64,000 nucleotides of DNA from an uncultured Methanobrevibacter sp. (GCF_937881195.1 NZ_CALGFC010000007.1:1-64000), one strand, 5' to 3'; counted from the first letter of the stretch, positions 20,063-30,694 are shown. A program made the numbers and translations. Notes: generated by a model not told the origin, from the letters alone.

Positions 20063-20104
20063 TTTTCATAAAATAATTAAATATAAAACGGAGGTGAAAA
20101 AACT

Positions 20105-22054
20105 ATGCAATTAAAGAAAATAACCACATTTACTTTATTAGCAGTAGTTTTAATAATTTGCAGTTTAACAACAATCAGTGCAGCTAACCAAACAATAAGC
20201 GACACAGACACTGGCGGCATATTACAAGGCATAGCTAACACAGGAACAGGCGAAACATTATACCTAAACCCAGGAACATACAACAAAACCAACCAAGACA
20301 CCAACATAACCATTAACAAAAACATAACAATTCAAGGAAACGGACCAAAAGAAGACGTAATTATTGATGCAAAAGGACTAAGCAGAATATTTACAATAGG
20401 AAATAATCAAAGTGTTACTTTTATTAATCTAACATTTATTAATGGATACACAACAAACAATGGAGGAGCAGTATACAGTAATAATCCAGAATCTACAATA
20501 AACTTTTTCGATTGTATCTTTATTAATAACACAGCAAATGTAGGTGGAGGAATTTTTTACAATGGAGATAAAGATTTCTCTGTGATTGATTCCATATTCA
20601 TAAACAATAGTGCAATTACTAATGGTGGTGGAGCAATATATAATAATGGAAATGGATTCATTGTAAATAATTCCACTTTCACAAATAATAATGCATATGT
20701 CGGTGGTGGAGCAATATATAATGTTGGTAATGGATTCATTGTAAATAATTCCACTTTCACAAATAATAGTGCATACCATGGTGGAGCTATTCGCAGTGCA
20801 GGTAACAATTTCTTTGTAAATAACTCTATCTTTGCAAATAATGAAGCAATTAATGGCAGTGGCGGAGCTATACGTAATCATAACGGCAGTAATTTCATTG
20901 TGGATAATTCTACTTTTACAAATAATAGTGCAGGTAATGGTGGTGGAGCATTATATCATAATGAAGGTAATGGATTTTTTGTAAATAATTCTATTTTTAC
21001 AAATAATACTTCAATTTATCATGGTGGTGCAATACGTAATGCAGATATTAATTTTATTGTGAATAATTCTATCTTCACAAACAATGTAGCAATTAATGGT
21101 AGTGGTGGAGCTGTATTTAATAATGGAGGCAATGGCACTTTAATAAAAAGTTCTAAATTTATAAACAATATGGCAATTTATAGCAGTGGTGGAGCTATCA
21201 GTAATCTCCATGGCGATAATTTTTATGTTGAAGATTCTAATTTCACAAACAATATTGCAGATATCGGTGCTGGAGCCATATTTAATTATATGGGAAATAG
21301 TTTTTCAATAAATAATTCTATCTTCACAAACAATATTGCAGGCAATAGCGGTGGAGGTGCTATCAGTAATAGTAATGGCAGTGATTTTTCTGTAACTTAT
21401 TCTACCTTCATAAATAATACTGCATATTATGGTGGAGCTATCTATAATTCAGGCAACATGTCTATTTTAGGAAATATTATGAGCAATAATACTGCTATTT
21501 TAGGCCAAATGATATACAACAATGGAACAATTGGCATCCTTAACCTAACTTATCTTAACAATTCTACAGTAAAAACTAGCAAAGGTTCTAAAATAACTAT
21601 TTATGCTACTTTAACCGATGATATGGGCAATACTATTACTGGACAATCTATATACTTCTATGTTAATGGAGTGTTTATAACTAACATAACTACTATTGAA
21701 GGACAAGCTAAATTCAGCTATTCAGTAACCAATAATCCAAATTCTACTGTTTCAGTTACAGGATATTATGAAGGTTCTGGAGAATACCCTAAATTAGTCA
21801 ATAATGGAGAATTAACAATATCATCAGCTCCAAAAACAGATTTAATACCATATACACCTAAAAAACCAGAAGACCCCAAAACACCAAAAACTCCTAAAAA
21901 ATCAGATAAAACTAAACTAAACAATAATCCAAAGAAAACAAGTAACAATCCAGCTGTAAAAACATCTGCAGCTATGAAAGAAACCGGAATACCGATAAAC
22001 ATAATACTACTAGTACTTCTAAGTTGTTTAGGAATAGCTATAAGAAAAAAATAA
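20105..22054 (+). CDS. secreted beta-helix adhesin-like protein
   Basis: Surface protein of 649 residues. A signal peptide (about 1-27, ending ISA before ANQT) is followed by a right-handed parallel beta-helix with some 13 GGA(I/V) turns in the style of polymorphic outer-membrane-protein repeats (FTNNSA...GGAIYN). Then come an Ig-like domain (about 485-570), a Lys/Pro-rich linker, and a C-terminal hydrophobic anchor (GIPINIILLVLL) ending in RKK. GGAGGTGA lies a few bases before the ATG. Codons are richer in C than in neighbouring genes at the 5' end. Two adjacent repeats are almost identical in DNA (20651-20690 and 20729-20768, 78-nt offset), a sign of recent duplication. Such proteins are abundant in gut Methanobrevibacter and are proposed to bind host or bacterial surfaces. 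Confidence 0.88.
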   Translation: MQLKKITTFTLLAVVLIICSLTTISAANQTISDTDTGGILQGIANTGTGETLYLNPGTYNKTNQDTNITINKNITIQGNGPKEDVIIDAKGLSRIFTIGNNQSVTFINLTFINGYTTNNGGAVYSNNPESTINFFDCIFINNTANVGGGIFYNGDKDFSVIDSIFINNSAITNGGGAIYNNGNGFIVNNSTFTNNNAYVGGGAIYNVGNGFIVNNSTFTNNSAYHGGAIRSAGNNFFVNNSIFANNEAINGSGGAIRNHNGSNFIVDNSTFTNNSAGNGGGALYHNEGNGFFVNNSIFTNNTSIYHGGAIRNADINFIVNNSIFTNNVAINGSGGAVFNNGGNGTLIKSSKFINNMAIYSSGGAISNLHGDNFYVEDSNFTNNIADIGAGAIFNYMGNSFSINNSIFTNNIAGNSGGGAISNSNGSDFSVTYSTFINNTAYYGGAIYNSGNMSILGNIMSNNTAILGQMIYNNGTIGILNLTYLNNSTVKTSKGSKITIYATLTDDMGNTITGQSIYFYVNGVFITNITTIEGQAKFSYSVTNNPNSTVSVTGYYEGSGEYPKLVNNGELTISSAPKTDLIPYTPKKPEDPKTPKTPKKSDKTKLNNNPKKTSNNPAVKTSAAMKETGIPINIILLVLLSCLGIAIRKK

Positions 22055-22066
22055 ACAAAAATTTTA

Positions 22067-22100
22067 AAGGATAAATTAATTTATTTATCCTTCTTTCTTT
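22067..22100 (+). terminator. hairpin terminator after the adhesin gene
   Basis: A 10-bp stem, AAGGATAAAT (22067-22076) with ATTTATCCTT (22083-22092), has a 6-nt loop and is followed by a T-rich run (TCTTTCTTTTTTT). It starts 13 nt after the stop codon. Confidence 0.75.
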
Positions 22101-22386
22101 TTTTAAAATTTAAAATAAATATAAATTAAAATTATTAATTTTTTAATATAATCATAATATTAAATAAATTATTAATTAAATAAAAATTCAAATACACTAA
22201 TTGGTTTTTTAATAATTTAAAAATAAAAATATTTGCCTTTTTAATAGCTAAATATTCATTTCTAGCTTCAATTATAGCTACAAGATTATTTTTATCATTT
22301 TAAACAATTATAATAAAAAGGATTAATTTAGATAGTAAATAAATCTTAAGCTATTAAAAATTAAAAAATATAGAAATATTTAAAGA
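22101..22386. other. A/T-rich spacer
   Basis: Between the adhesin terminator and the first tiny minus-strand ORF. I see no gene or strong structure. It would contain the termination site of the minus-strand toxin-like cluster. Confidence 0.5.
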
Positions 22387-22530
22387 TTAATATATTATCC
22401 ATAATCCAATTATCAATGCACTAACAATACTTATAATAAAAGAATAAACGTTATTGGGTAAAAATAAATGTTTAATAAATATAACTAAAAATAAAGCAAT
22501 AAATCCTATTAATATTTTGAAAAAATCCAA
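22387..22530 (-). CDS. putative 47-residue two-helix membrane protein (TTG start)
   Basis: Small ORF with a TTG start at 22528-22530 preceded by GGTTGGTGATTAT, a good site. The product is almost entirely two hydrophobic helices (LIGFIALFLVIFI, then IISIVSALIIGLW) joined by KHLFLPNNVYS. No family is recognised. It lies on the same strand as, and downstream of, the giant surface protein and its partner membrane protein. Support comes only from the ribosome-binding site, strand and hydrophobic pattern. Confidence 0.5.
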   Translation of the reverse strand: MDFFKILIGFIALFLVIFIKHLFLPNNVYSFIISIVSALIIGLWIIY

Positions 22531-22640
22531 ATAATCACCAACCAGTCAAAAATTATTCCCATTAAAAAACATACTAACAACTTATTTTTTCAAGATTATT
22601 TTATTATTAAATAAATTTAATATAATTAGTTTATTGAAAT

Positions 22641-22727
22641 TTAACTATTCAAAAAGATCAATTGTTTGATAAGAATACTTATAAAAACAATGATAATAAT
22701 TAAAATTTTCCAATACTTATCTTTCAT
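22641..22727 (-). CDS. putative 28-residue single-helix membrane peptide
   Basis: ATG at 22725-22727 with GGTG eight bases upstream. The peptide has a charged start (MKDKYWK) and one hydrophobic helix (ILIIIIVFISILI). It could be a small membrane protein of the neighbouring cluster or chance in A/T sequence, since Ile/Leu/Phe codons arise easily here. Confidence 0.35.
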   Translation of the reverse strand: MKDKYWKILIIIIVFISILIKQLIFLNS

Positions 22728-22804
22728 AAAACACCATTATTTATTAATTTTCCATCTAATACAACAAAAAATTTATTATTATTAATTTATTTTAACTTAA
22801 TAGA

Positions 22805-23440
22805 TTATAAAATTAAAATAATGGACAAAGCTATAAATACCCATGAAATAGCAAAAAATATCCAAGTTATCTTTTCTAAAAAGGATTGTCCTTTTTCAGA
22901 TCTAATATCATAAGACAAATATTTATTAATATAATCCGGAAATAAAGGAATCAAACCTGTTATTAAAATCAAAAGCAATGCAATAATAGGCAATATTAAA
23001 CTATCACTAATATTCAATACAAAAAAAATCACCGAAAGCCCAATTGAACCTATCAAAGATAATGTCCAAGATTTTGTAACATCATAACCCATACCAGTTT
23101 CAGGTAAAATATTATCATCATTGAAAGTACCAATCCTCAAAAAAAAGATGAAAGATAGGAAAAAAGGAGAAAAAAGAGCCCAACCAACCCAATTTAATCC
23201 AAAAGAAAAAAACACCGAAATAGCTAAAATAACTCCCGCAAATCCTGCATATATTGCTTGTCCTTGATAAGTAAACTCTTCTTGAAAATTCTTATACTTA
23301 TAATTCCCCCCTTCACGCAATAAAGGAAAAGAAAAATGATTATCTAAAAATCTCCCAAAAGAATACCTAGTAAACCACCAAATAATCCCAATAAGAGACA
23401 AAATAATCATAAAAAAGAAAGCATTACCAGTAAGATCCAT
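22805..23440 (-). CDS. multi-spanning membrane protein, candidate immunity or accessory protein
   Basis: 211 residues with about five membrane helices: near the N-terminus (FFFMIILSLIGIIWW), then AGFAGVILAISVFFSFG, FFLSFIFFLRIG, LSVIFFVLNIS...ILPIIALLLILITG, and IFFAISWVFIALSIILIL at the C-terminus. No family is recognised. GGGGGTTTTTA precedes the ATG. It starts only 23 nt after the stop of the 2370-residue surface protein on the same strand, so the two are very likely cotranscribed. That placement, directly after a protein with toxin-like architecture, is what one expects of a membrane immunity protein. This is inference. Confidence 0.75.
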   Translation of the reverse strand: MDLTGNAFFFMIILSLIGIIWWFTRYSFGRFLDNHFSFPLLREGGNYKYKNFQEEFTYQGQAIYAGFAGVILAISVFFSFGLNWVGWALFSPFFLSFIFFLRIGTFNDDNILPETGMGYDVTKSWTLSLIGSIGLSVIFFVLNISDSLILPIIALLLILITGLIPLFPDYINKYLSYDIRSEKGQSFLEKITWIFFAISWVFIALSIILIL

Positions 23441-23463
23441 TAAAAACCCCCATAATTTTATTT

Positions 23464-26400
23464 TTAAGTTCGATTAGGAAGATTTTCAAATGAATAAATA
23501 AAGCTATTAGTTATCCAACTATCAACAGAATTTATAACCCCAATTCCAGAAAGTATAATCGCCTGTGAAACTCTTTTACCAGTCCCTTTAACACCTTGCA
23601 TAGCAGTTTTATATAAATATTTAAATGTAGTTCCACCAATGCCTCCTCCAGTGGCAGCACAACTCACGGAAAATCCGAAAGTCGCAAGATTCTGAGGATT
23701 AGTTGGATCTTCAAACATTCCATTACCATATGCCATTAAGCCAATACCAACTCCACCAATTACAACCGCGGGTAAAAAACCAAGCCCTGAAGCCGATAAT
23801 ATGACAGCAGTACTTAATAAAGCCCCACCTAATGCATCTGCAGTTGTACGCATAAGGAATTTATTTTTAGAATCACTTTCGAAACTTTTTATAGTATTAC
23901 TAACACTATCATATGTAGAAGTAACAGTTTTTGTAATAGTATTTACAACAGAACTAACAGTTTTTGTAACAGAGTTAGTTGTACTTGTAATTGTGTTTAC
24001 AATTGTTTTAACTGTTTGTGTAGCCTGTTTTTTAACTGTATTATAAATAAAGTTACCTACATTAATAACATCTTTCCAATCATAAACTTTCACACGGTAT
24101 TTTATTGCTTCAAACCAACCAAAACTTTTAACATACGGAACTCTAATAGTATAAGATTTCCATATAACTTTTGTTTGGAAAGTAGGATATTTAATTCCAA
24201 ACCAACCAGTCTTCCATATAGTTTTTACAGAAATACCTGCAATATATTTTATTGTAATAGTTTTATAATATATTTTTGGTGGATGATATTTATAATATGT
24301 ACGCCATTCATAGTGCCATAAACCTTTAATTTCCTTCATCATTTTATCAGATAATGGAGTGCAATTAACTATTGTATCATTAAAGACCATTACAATCCCA
24401 GTAAATAATTCATTGAACCTAGTCAAATTCATATTTATAATTCCAAGATTAGGATCAAACAAAGTAATAGTTTGATTAGTTATATTCAATATTAATTCAA
24501 AATGATTAAAACCATTAATTTTCAAAAGAACAATATTATCAATTTTTAACTTATCAAAAGTTACATTATATGCATTAGAATATATTCCTTTAGATTCTGA
24601 AGCATTTTGAAGACCCCAGAGGCTTGTTCCTTCATTATCAGTACCAGCAAGTTTTGATAGTTCTACTTCTGTTGTAAAAATTCCCCACTTTTTAAATAGT
24701 GTTGCAAGAGCTGCTGGACCACAGGTATACACTGTAGTTGCCATGACCATCTCACTATCATCAATGATAGAAGTATCAGCCACCCAATTATTTTTAAAAA
24801 TATTAGAACTATTAAAAGTAGCAATAGAATTATAAATTGATAAACCTGCACCATTTTCAGTGAAATTATTATTTATAATATTATTACTATCTGTTTTAAA
24901 TAGATAAACACCAACCCAATTATTAATTAAAGCATTGTTTAAAACATTGATATTGTCACTAAAACTAATATAAACAGCATAATAATTATAAGTTAATTCA
25001 TTAAAACTAATAGTATTATAATTTGAATTTTGTAAATTAATACCATTTTCATTAGAAATTAAATTATTGCCATTAATTTTATTATTATTTGAAGCTATTA
25101 ATGAAATTCCTTCAACACCATCTAATATAGTATTATTTTGTATAGTATTATTTCCAGAGAGATATAAATAAATATCTGCATTAAAGCTAGATATTATATT
25201 GTTTTTTATAATACATCCATATGATTTAATTAAGCTTATAGCATATGCATAACCAGAACCTATAATATTAAAACCGTTAATAGTACTTCCACTACCAGAA
25301 GAAGTAATTGTAATCATATTTTGATCAATTTCCTTAGGGCATAAATATACTTTTTCTCCTGAAACAACTTCTAAATTAATTTTTTTATTTATAATTATAT
25401 TTTCATAGTAAGTACCCTCAGAAACACGAATTGTATCTCCAAATCGTGTATTTATGCTATTAATAGCATCTTGAATAGTTTCAAAATATTCCCCAGTTCT
25501 AGTATTTAGAACACCAGTAGAATTAATAGAAATTACATTTAAAGTTTTATTTAATCCATAGTCATTAAAAGAAGCAAAGATATTTGTTGTTCCATTAGTT
25601 GTGTTTACAAGTTTTGCTCTAGTTTTACCATTAAGTGTGCTTGTAGAGGCATTGATATTTCCATTAGTAGAATTAAAGTATATAAGTAAATCATCAGGAA
25701 TATTTCCATTAGTAGAAGTATCTTCCCCATTATTATTATATGTTAAATCAGCCTCGATGAAATATTCATAATATGTGCTATTCCAAGTAGATCTGTCTGT
25801 AGATGTAGTAATTTTCAAAATCAAATAAGGATTATATGAAAAATTCCCATTATTTATACGAATATCACTACCATTAGTTTGTGATGCTATAGGATTGTTG
25901 GAACCCCACCAATTATTAGTAAAATTCACAACACTATTTGCACCTTCACCATATAAACCATACTGTGTATTTTTAGATATAATGTTATAATGGCCTTCAC
26001 CTGAAGAGTTTTCAAATGCAAATCCTATCAAATTTTCAGAAACAATATTATCATATATCTTAAAACTATTAGAAAGACGAATGAAAATTCCATAAATATT
26101 GTTAGTTATATTATTATAAGCAATTTCATCGTTTAAAGAATTTTCAATAGAAATACCTTTGAGAATATTGTTAGATATATTATTTGTGGATATTACAGTT
26201 CCCATAGAATTAATAATTTCAATTCCATTAAGGTTATTAGTAATCTTACTTTCCAAAATAGTGTTATTAGAAGAATTATTAATAAAAATACCTGAACTAT
26301 TAATAGAACCATTAACCCAAATATTTTTTATAAAACTACCACTTGCATTATTTTTAATTGACAAAACAGGCATAGAAGTATTTAATGCTTGAATCAGAAC

Positions 26401-29400
26401 AAGATTATCAAATAAAGAAGTAATGGTTAATTCTTTGTTTAAAATAATATTTTCAAAATATCTTTCTTTAGAAAGCCATAAACTATCACCCTCAATAGTA
26501 TCAATGTCATTAATAGCTTCTTGTAATGTATCAAAATATTTATTTGATCTAAAGTTATAAGTTTTATTAGGATTAGAAACTGCTAACCAAGGAACAACTG
26601 ACAATTGATCACTAATAGTACCATTAACAATGTTATAAGTTGCCATGATACTTGAGAACATGAAAACTAAAGATTCAAAACCGATGAAATCTCCTAAACT
26701 ACTATTAGTAAAATTAGAAGGTAATTTTTTATTATTATTTGAATAAGAAACAATATAATCTGCTATTTCTAATATTTCATCATAATAAATATCTCCTTTC
26801 ATAATATCTTCAGAAACATTATTTGAAATATGAATATTCAAACTTTCTAGAATTAAACTTGTATCCAAATCACTTTTAAGAAAAGTCACAGATTTTGCTG
26901 AAAGAATTAAAAATTCATCCATTGAGATATTCACACCAGAAATCAAAACACTACTTGGAAGAACATGATAAGTACTAACATAAGATTGAATATAAATTGA
27001 AGCATTTTTCAGTTGCTCCATAGATATAAATACAGTACTGGTATTAGAAACCACATCCCAAGGCATAATTGTTATAAAAGAGAAAGTTTGATTTATTATA
27101 TTGTATGATCTCAAGATTTGACTAAAAGTATAAACAAGCGAATTAAAACCTACTTTGCCAAAAGTAGAATTTTGATAATCAGGAGCTTTTCCATTAACTT
27201 CCATATATTCAGCAATAATAGATGCAAGGTCTATTATATCATTATTAGAAATTCCAAAAGATTGATTAATATTTTCAGAAATATTAGTAGGAGAACCATA
27301 ATTTTTAATAGGAATCATTCCACTAAAACCATTATCAATATTCATAACACTAATAACAGCAAGATTTAAAAACTGAGCCATAGTAATATTAGAACCATTA
27401 ACAACCACAGAACTAGGCAAAGTATGATATTTTTCAATATAATCCGTCATAAATTTACCTGCAGCTAAAATATCATTATTAGAAACAAATTTAGTATTAT
27501 TACTAGAAACTATACTCCAATTATTAAAATAAATTTCATTAGGCAAATTATTAGTGTCAAAATAATAACTTAAAATACTTGAAAAAGCATAAATCAAAGA
27601 TTGATAAGAAATATTACCCAAGTTAGTCACCATATAAGAAGGAACATTACCATTAGTCATTATATACGAACTGACATTATTTGATAGAGAAATGTAGAAT
27701 TCTTCATCAAAAATAGAAAAATTTATTTTTTCTAGAATACCTGTAGGAATACCATAATTTTCTAATAAAATATTACTCCATAAATTACCACTAATATGGC
27801 CTAAACTATCACTTAATAGTTTCAGATATTGAGGTAGGGACATGTTAATATTTAAAATACTAATATTTGTCGGAAGAGTATGACGATTCTCAATGAAATA
27901 CTTAATAACACCAGAAAACAAAACAGCAGTTCCCACAGAAACAAAAATATTAGAAGAATTAGAAACTTTACTCCAAGGCTCAACTATAATAAAATCAGGT
28001 AAGTTGCCGGTTTTTTTAGTTGAGCTTAATATTTGTGAGAACATGTATATTAATGAGTCATATCTTATATTCCCAATAGTTGAATTTTGATAGTTTGGAG
28101 CTCTTCCATCAAACATGAAATATTCAACACTACGAGCAAGATCCAAGTAAGAATCTTGATTTAAAATACCCCCATTAGTAGTTTCAGAATATGATGTAGG
28201 ATATCCAAAATCATTGAGCAATATCTGACCTGCATAAGTACCATTCAAATTATGTAAAGTAGTTGTTAAAAGCTTTAAAAATTGAGGCATTGTAACATTA
28301 TAACCACATATAATAACATTATTTGGCAAAGTATGATTAACTTCAACATAATTTTCTACAATTTCCGCTGCCTCCATGATTTGAGTTTCAGTAAAACTAA
28401 CAGTAGTAGGATTAGATACAAGAGACCATTGATTAATAGAAACATATTCGGGCAAATAACCCCTAGAAGTATAATAATCCAAAATTAATGCATAAGTGAA
28501 AACTAAATTATAATAAGACATATTTCCTTGAGATACCCAAGCATAATTTGGAGCTTGATCATTAGAATCCATATAAGATTTAATATTATCCAAAGTATTA
28601 AAATAATTATCAAACTGAATTTTACCTTCACGAATATTTTCTGACGGATTAGAAGGAGCAGCATAATTTTTTAAAATAATAGATTGATATAAACCTTCTT
28701 TAATATTCTTTAAAGAAACAATCTCGAGCATTAGAAACTGAGGCATATTGACAATATTTCCAGAGAGATTCATGTTATTAGGTAATGTGTGATTAAAAAT
28801 AACATAATTTTTAACATAAAAAGTCATAGAGCTTACTAAATCCATGCTAATAAATTTAATTGAACTATTTTGAACAATACTCCATGGGACCAAAGTAATA
28901 TAATTAGGTAAGCAATTATTTTTATTTGCAGAAACTAAAAGTTGAGCATAAGTATAAATCAAAGATTGATAGGAAATATAACCCCTAACACTAGTTGCAT
29001 AATTCGGAGCAATACGGTTATTATCCATAAAATTAATAACTGAATTAGCTACCGCTAAATAATCAGCATATAATAAATTACCTCCAGTAATACTTTCATA
29101 TGGATTAGAAGCAACACTGAAATTTTCTAATATAATTGATTGTAATAATTTTCCATTTACATTTTTTAGAGATTTTAATGAAATCATTAAAAAATCGCTC
29201 ATTTTGACTTTATTTTCTGAAATGATAATAAAATCAGGTAAATCATGTTGTGACTCTGCATGGGATACTAAAGTATCAGAAGCAAGAATAATATCTGGCA
29301 TATTTAAAAATATGGTCCTATTATTAGAAACATTACTCCATTGATAAACTGTAATAAAATCAGGTAAAGTGTTTAAAGATTGATGAGAAGATAATATTTG

Positions 29401-30576
29401 TGCAAATGTAAAAACTAAAGATTCATAGCCAATATTACCAAGACTAGTAGATATATATGTTGGAGCATTAACATTATTATCCATATAAGTTTTAATCGTG
29501 TTTGCAAGATTTAAATAATCAGTTTTGTTTAAACTTCCAGATTTATTTAAATTTTCCGAAGAAACAACTACTGTTGCATTTCCTAGTTCGATAGAAGAAT
29601 TTATACTATTGTTAATATTGATAATTGAAATAGACAACAATTTTAAAAATTGGGCCATATTAATTGTTATACCATTAATTGTGATATTTAAAGGTAATTT
29701 GTGATTAACTTCCACATATGCCCTAACAGAACTAGATGCATATTGTAAATCTTCAATACTAAATTTAGTAATATTATTAGTAGCTAAATTGATATTATAT
29801 GTCACTGTTTTTGTATCAGATGGGTTTCCACTAGAATCAAGCCCATAATACTTTAAAATGGTTTCTCCAGAATTAAGCGTTAAAGTAACTGTCCTAACCA
29901 CATTAATCCAATTCCCATTATTTATACTATAATAAACCCTTGGATTTGAATCTCTACTATCTGTAGCTGTTATAGTAACATTTTTAATAGTATTATAAGT
30001 GCCGCCAGTTAAATTAATACTTACTGTTGGTGGTAAATTATCAATTATCACCCCTGCAGAATTTACACCTGAAATCTGAGTAATAGTTACAGAATTCGGT
30101 AAAACACCATTAACATAATAATAATTAACAATTCTTGCATATGCATATACTAATGATTCATAACGAATATTACCCAACGAGCTTGATGCATAGTTAGGTG
30201 CAACACCATTAGTATTAATAAAATTTTTAATATTTGTAGCTACTGTCAGATATTGTGCCTTTGTTAAAGTTCCTGTTGCTGTTCCAGATGGACCAGTAGG
30301 TGCACCAACATTAATTATAGTAACTGGCGTTTCATTGTTATTATTAAGTTGTATAGTGTAAGTAACTAAAGAATTTAGATAAGAAGGCATAGAGCTATTC
30401 TTATCAGAAATATCAACATATTTTGGCAATTTACTATTAGAATCTGTGTAATTTTTAACAGCAGACGAAGAATCCTTCATCTCAGTTTCATTCAAAGTAG
30501 CAGAAGAAACAGCCCCAATAAATAAAAAAACCAATATTAAACAAGTGAAAAAAAAGATTAGCTTTTTAAAATTCAT
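23464..30576 (-). CDS. giant secreted protein: pseudomurein-binding repeats, beta-helices, C39-like peptidase, hydrophobic C-terminus
   Basis: About 2370 residues. The start is at ATG 30574-30576 (GGGGGTT upstream) rather than the open TTG 11 codons earlier. Order: signal peptide (1-26, ending VSSA). Roughly eight pseudomurein-binding modules (about 30-1335) follow, each with an IxYxSLVYxFxxIL block and an xxQFLKLL block, interrupted by an Ig-like domain near 180-268. Two NosD-like beta-helices follow (from about 1344 and 1697, beginning FDTLQEAIND and FETIQDAINS). A C39-like cysteine peptidase comes next, with Cys1952 (TCGPAAL), His2025 (FNHFEL) and Asp2041 (LFDPN). The tail has an aromatic beta-rich stretch, a Thr/Val coiled coil (VKTIVNTI...TVTSTYDSV) and a glycine-rich hydrophobic end. 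The repeats should bind the wall of pseudomurein archaea. Peptidase followed by a membrane-active-looking tail suggests a releasable toxin (inference). An alternative is a wall-anchored adhesin or wall-maturation protease. Confidence 0.85.
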   Translation of the reverse strand: MNFKKLIFFFTCLILVFLFIGAVSSATLNETEMKDSSSAVKNYTDSNSKLPKYVDISDKNSSMPSYLNSLVTYTIQLNNNNETPVTIINVGAPTGPSGTATGTLTKAQYLTVATNIKNFINTNGVAPNYASSSLGNIRYESLVYAYARIVNYYYVNGVLPNSVTITQISGVNSAGVIIDNLPPTVSINLTGGTYNTIKNVTITATDSRDSNPRVYYSINNGNWINVVRTVTLTLNSGETILKYYGLDSSGNPSDTKTVTYNINLATNNITKFSIEDLQYASSSVRAYVEVNHKLPLNITINGITINMAQFLKLLSISIININNSINSSIELGNATVVVSSENLNKSGSLNKTDYLNLANTIKTYMDNNVNAPTYISTSLGNIGYESLVFTFAQILSSHQSLNTLPDFITVYQWSNVSNNRTIFLNMPDIILASDTLVSHAESQHDLPDFIIISENKVKMSDFLMISLKSLKNVNGKLLQSIILENFSVASNPYESITGGNLLYADYLAVANSVINFMDNNRIAPNYATSVRGYISYQSLIYTYAQLLVSANKNNCLPNYITLVPWSIVQNSSIKFISMDLVSSMTFYVKNYVIFNHTLPNNMNLSGNIVNMPQFLMLEIVSLKNIKEGLYQSIILKNYAAPSNPSENIREGKIQFDNYFNTLDNIKSYMDSNDQAPNYAWVSQGNMSYYNLVFTYALILDYYTSRGYLPEYVSINQWSLVSNPTTVSFTETQIMEAAEIVENYVEVNHTLPNNVIICGYNVTMPQFLKLLTTTLHNLNGTYAGQILLNDFGYPTSYSETTNGGILNQDSYLDLARSVEYFMFDGRAPNYQNSTIGNIRYDSLIYMFSQILSSTKKTGNLPDFIIVEPWSKVSNSSNIFVSVGTAVLFSGVIKYFIENRHTLPTNISILNINMSLPQYLKLLSDSLGHISGNLWSNILLENYGIPTGILEKINFSIFDEEFYISLSNNVSSYIMTNGNVPSYMVTNLGNISYQSLIYAFSSILSYYFDTNNLPNEIYFNNWSIVSSNNTKFVSNNDILAAGKFMTDYIEKYHTLPSSVVVNGSNITMAQFLNLAVISVMNIDNGFSGMIPIKNYGSPTNISENINQSFGISNNDIIDLASIIAEYMEVNGKAPDYQNSTFGKVGFNSLVYTFSQILRSYNIINQTFSFITIMPWDVVSNTSTVFISMEQLKNASIYIQSYVSTYHVLPSSVLISGVNISMDEFLILSAKSVTFLKSDLDTSLILESLNIHISNNVSEDIMKGDIYYDEILEIADYIVSYSNNNKKLPSNFTNSSLGDFIGFESLVFMFSSIMATYNIVNGTISDQLSVVPWLAVSNPNKTYNFRSNKYFDTLQEAINDIDTIEGDSLWLSKERYFENIILNKELTITSLFDNLVLIQALNTSMPVLSIKNNASGSFIKNIWVNGSINSSGIFINNSSNNTILESKITNNLNGIEIINSMGTVISTNNISNNILKGISIENSLNDEIAYNNITNNIYGIFIRLSNSFKIYDNIVSENLIGFAFENSSGEGHYNIISKNTQYGLYGEGANSVVNFTNNWWGSNNPIASQTNGSDIRINNGNFSYNPYLILKITTSTDRSTWNSTYYEYFIEADLTYNNNGEDTSTNGNIPDDLLIYFNSTNGNINASTSTLNGKTRAKLVNTTNGTTNIFASFNDYGLNKTLNVISINSTGVLNTRTGEYFETIQDAINSINTRFGDTIRVSEGTYYENIIINKKINLEVVSGEKVYLCPKEIDQNMITITSSGSGSTINGFNIIGSGYAYAISLIKSYGCIIKNNIISSFNADIYLYLSGNNTIQNNTILDGVEGISLIASNNNKINGNNLISNENGINLQNSNYNTISFNELTYNYYAVYISFSDNINVLNNALINNWVGVYLFKTDSNNIINNNFTENGAGLSIYNSIATFNSSNIFKNNWVADTSIIDDSEMVMATTVYTCGPAALATLFKKWGIFTTEVELSKLAGTDNEGTSLWGLQNASESKGIYSNAYNVTFDKLKIDNIVLLKINGFNHFELILNITNQTITLFDPNLGIINMNLTRFNELFTGIVMVFNDTIVNCTPLSDKMMKEIKGLWHYEWRTYYKYHPPKIYYKTITIKYIAGISVKTIWKTGWFGIKYPTFQTKVIWKSYTIRVPYVKSFGWFEAIKYRVKVYDWKDVINVGNFIYNTVKKQATQTVKTIVNTITSTTNSVTKTVSSVVNTITKTVTSTYDSVSNTIKSFESDSKNKFLMRTTADALGGALLSTAVILSASGLGFLPAVVIGGVGIGLMAYGNGMFEDPTNPQNLATFGFSVSCAATGGGIGGTTFKYLYKTAMQGVKGTGKRVSQAIILSGIGVINSVDSWITNSFIYSFENLPNRT

Positions 30577-30649
30577 TTTAACGAACCCCCTAACAATTTT
30601 AACAATCAAAATTAAATTTTTAAGAATAAAACCATGAAAATTAAATATT

Positions 30650-30694
30650 TAATCATGATTATTAAAGATTACTAATAAAAAATGATTATTAGTA
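30650..30694. promoter_or_regulatory. palindrome and hairpin upstream of the giant surface gene
   Basis: A perfect 12-bp palindrome TAATCATGATTA (30650-30661) lies next to a 9-bp stem TACTAATAA (30670-30678) / TTATTAGTA (30686-30694), 75-120 nt before the start codon. It may be an operator or 5' UTR structure. The rest of the 448-bp spacer up to 31024 shows nothing recognisable. Confidence 0.4.

Noticed and set aside
20429..20881. Minus-strand ORFs (about 150 and 83 residues) antisense to the adhesin
   Set aside because: They are periodic mirror frames of the adhesin repeats, with no start signals and no family resemblance.
23464..30576. Giant protein considered as a known pseudomurein endoisopeptidase (PeiP/PeiW)
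   Set aside because: Those have a C71 transglutaminase-like domain. Here the catalytic domain has the CGPAAL and LFDPN pattern of the C39 group and is followed by a further 300 residues.
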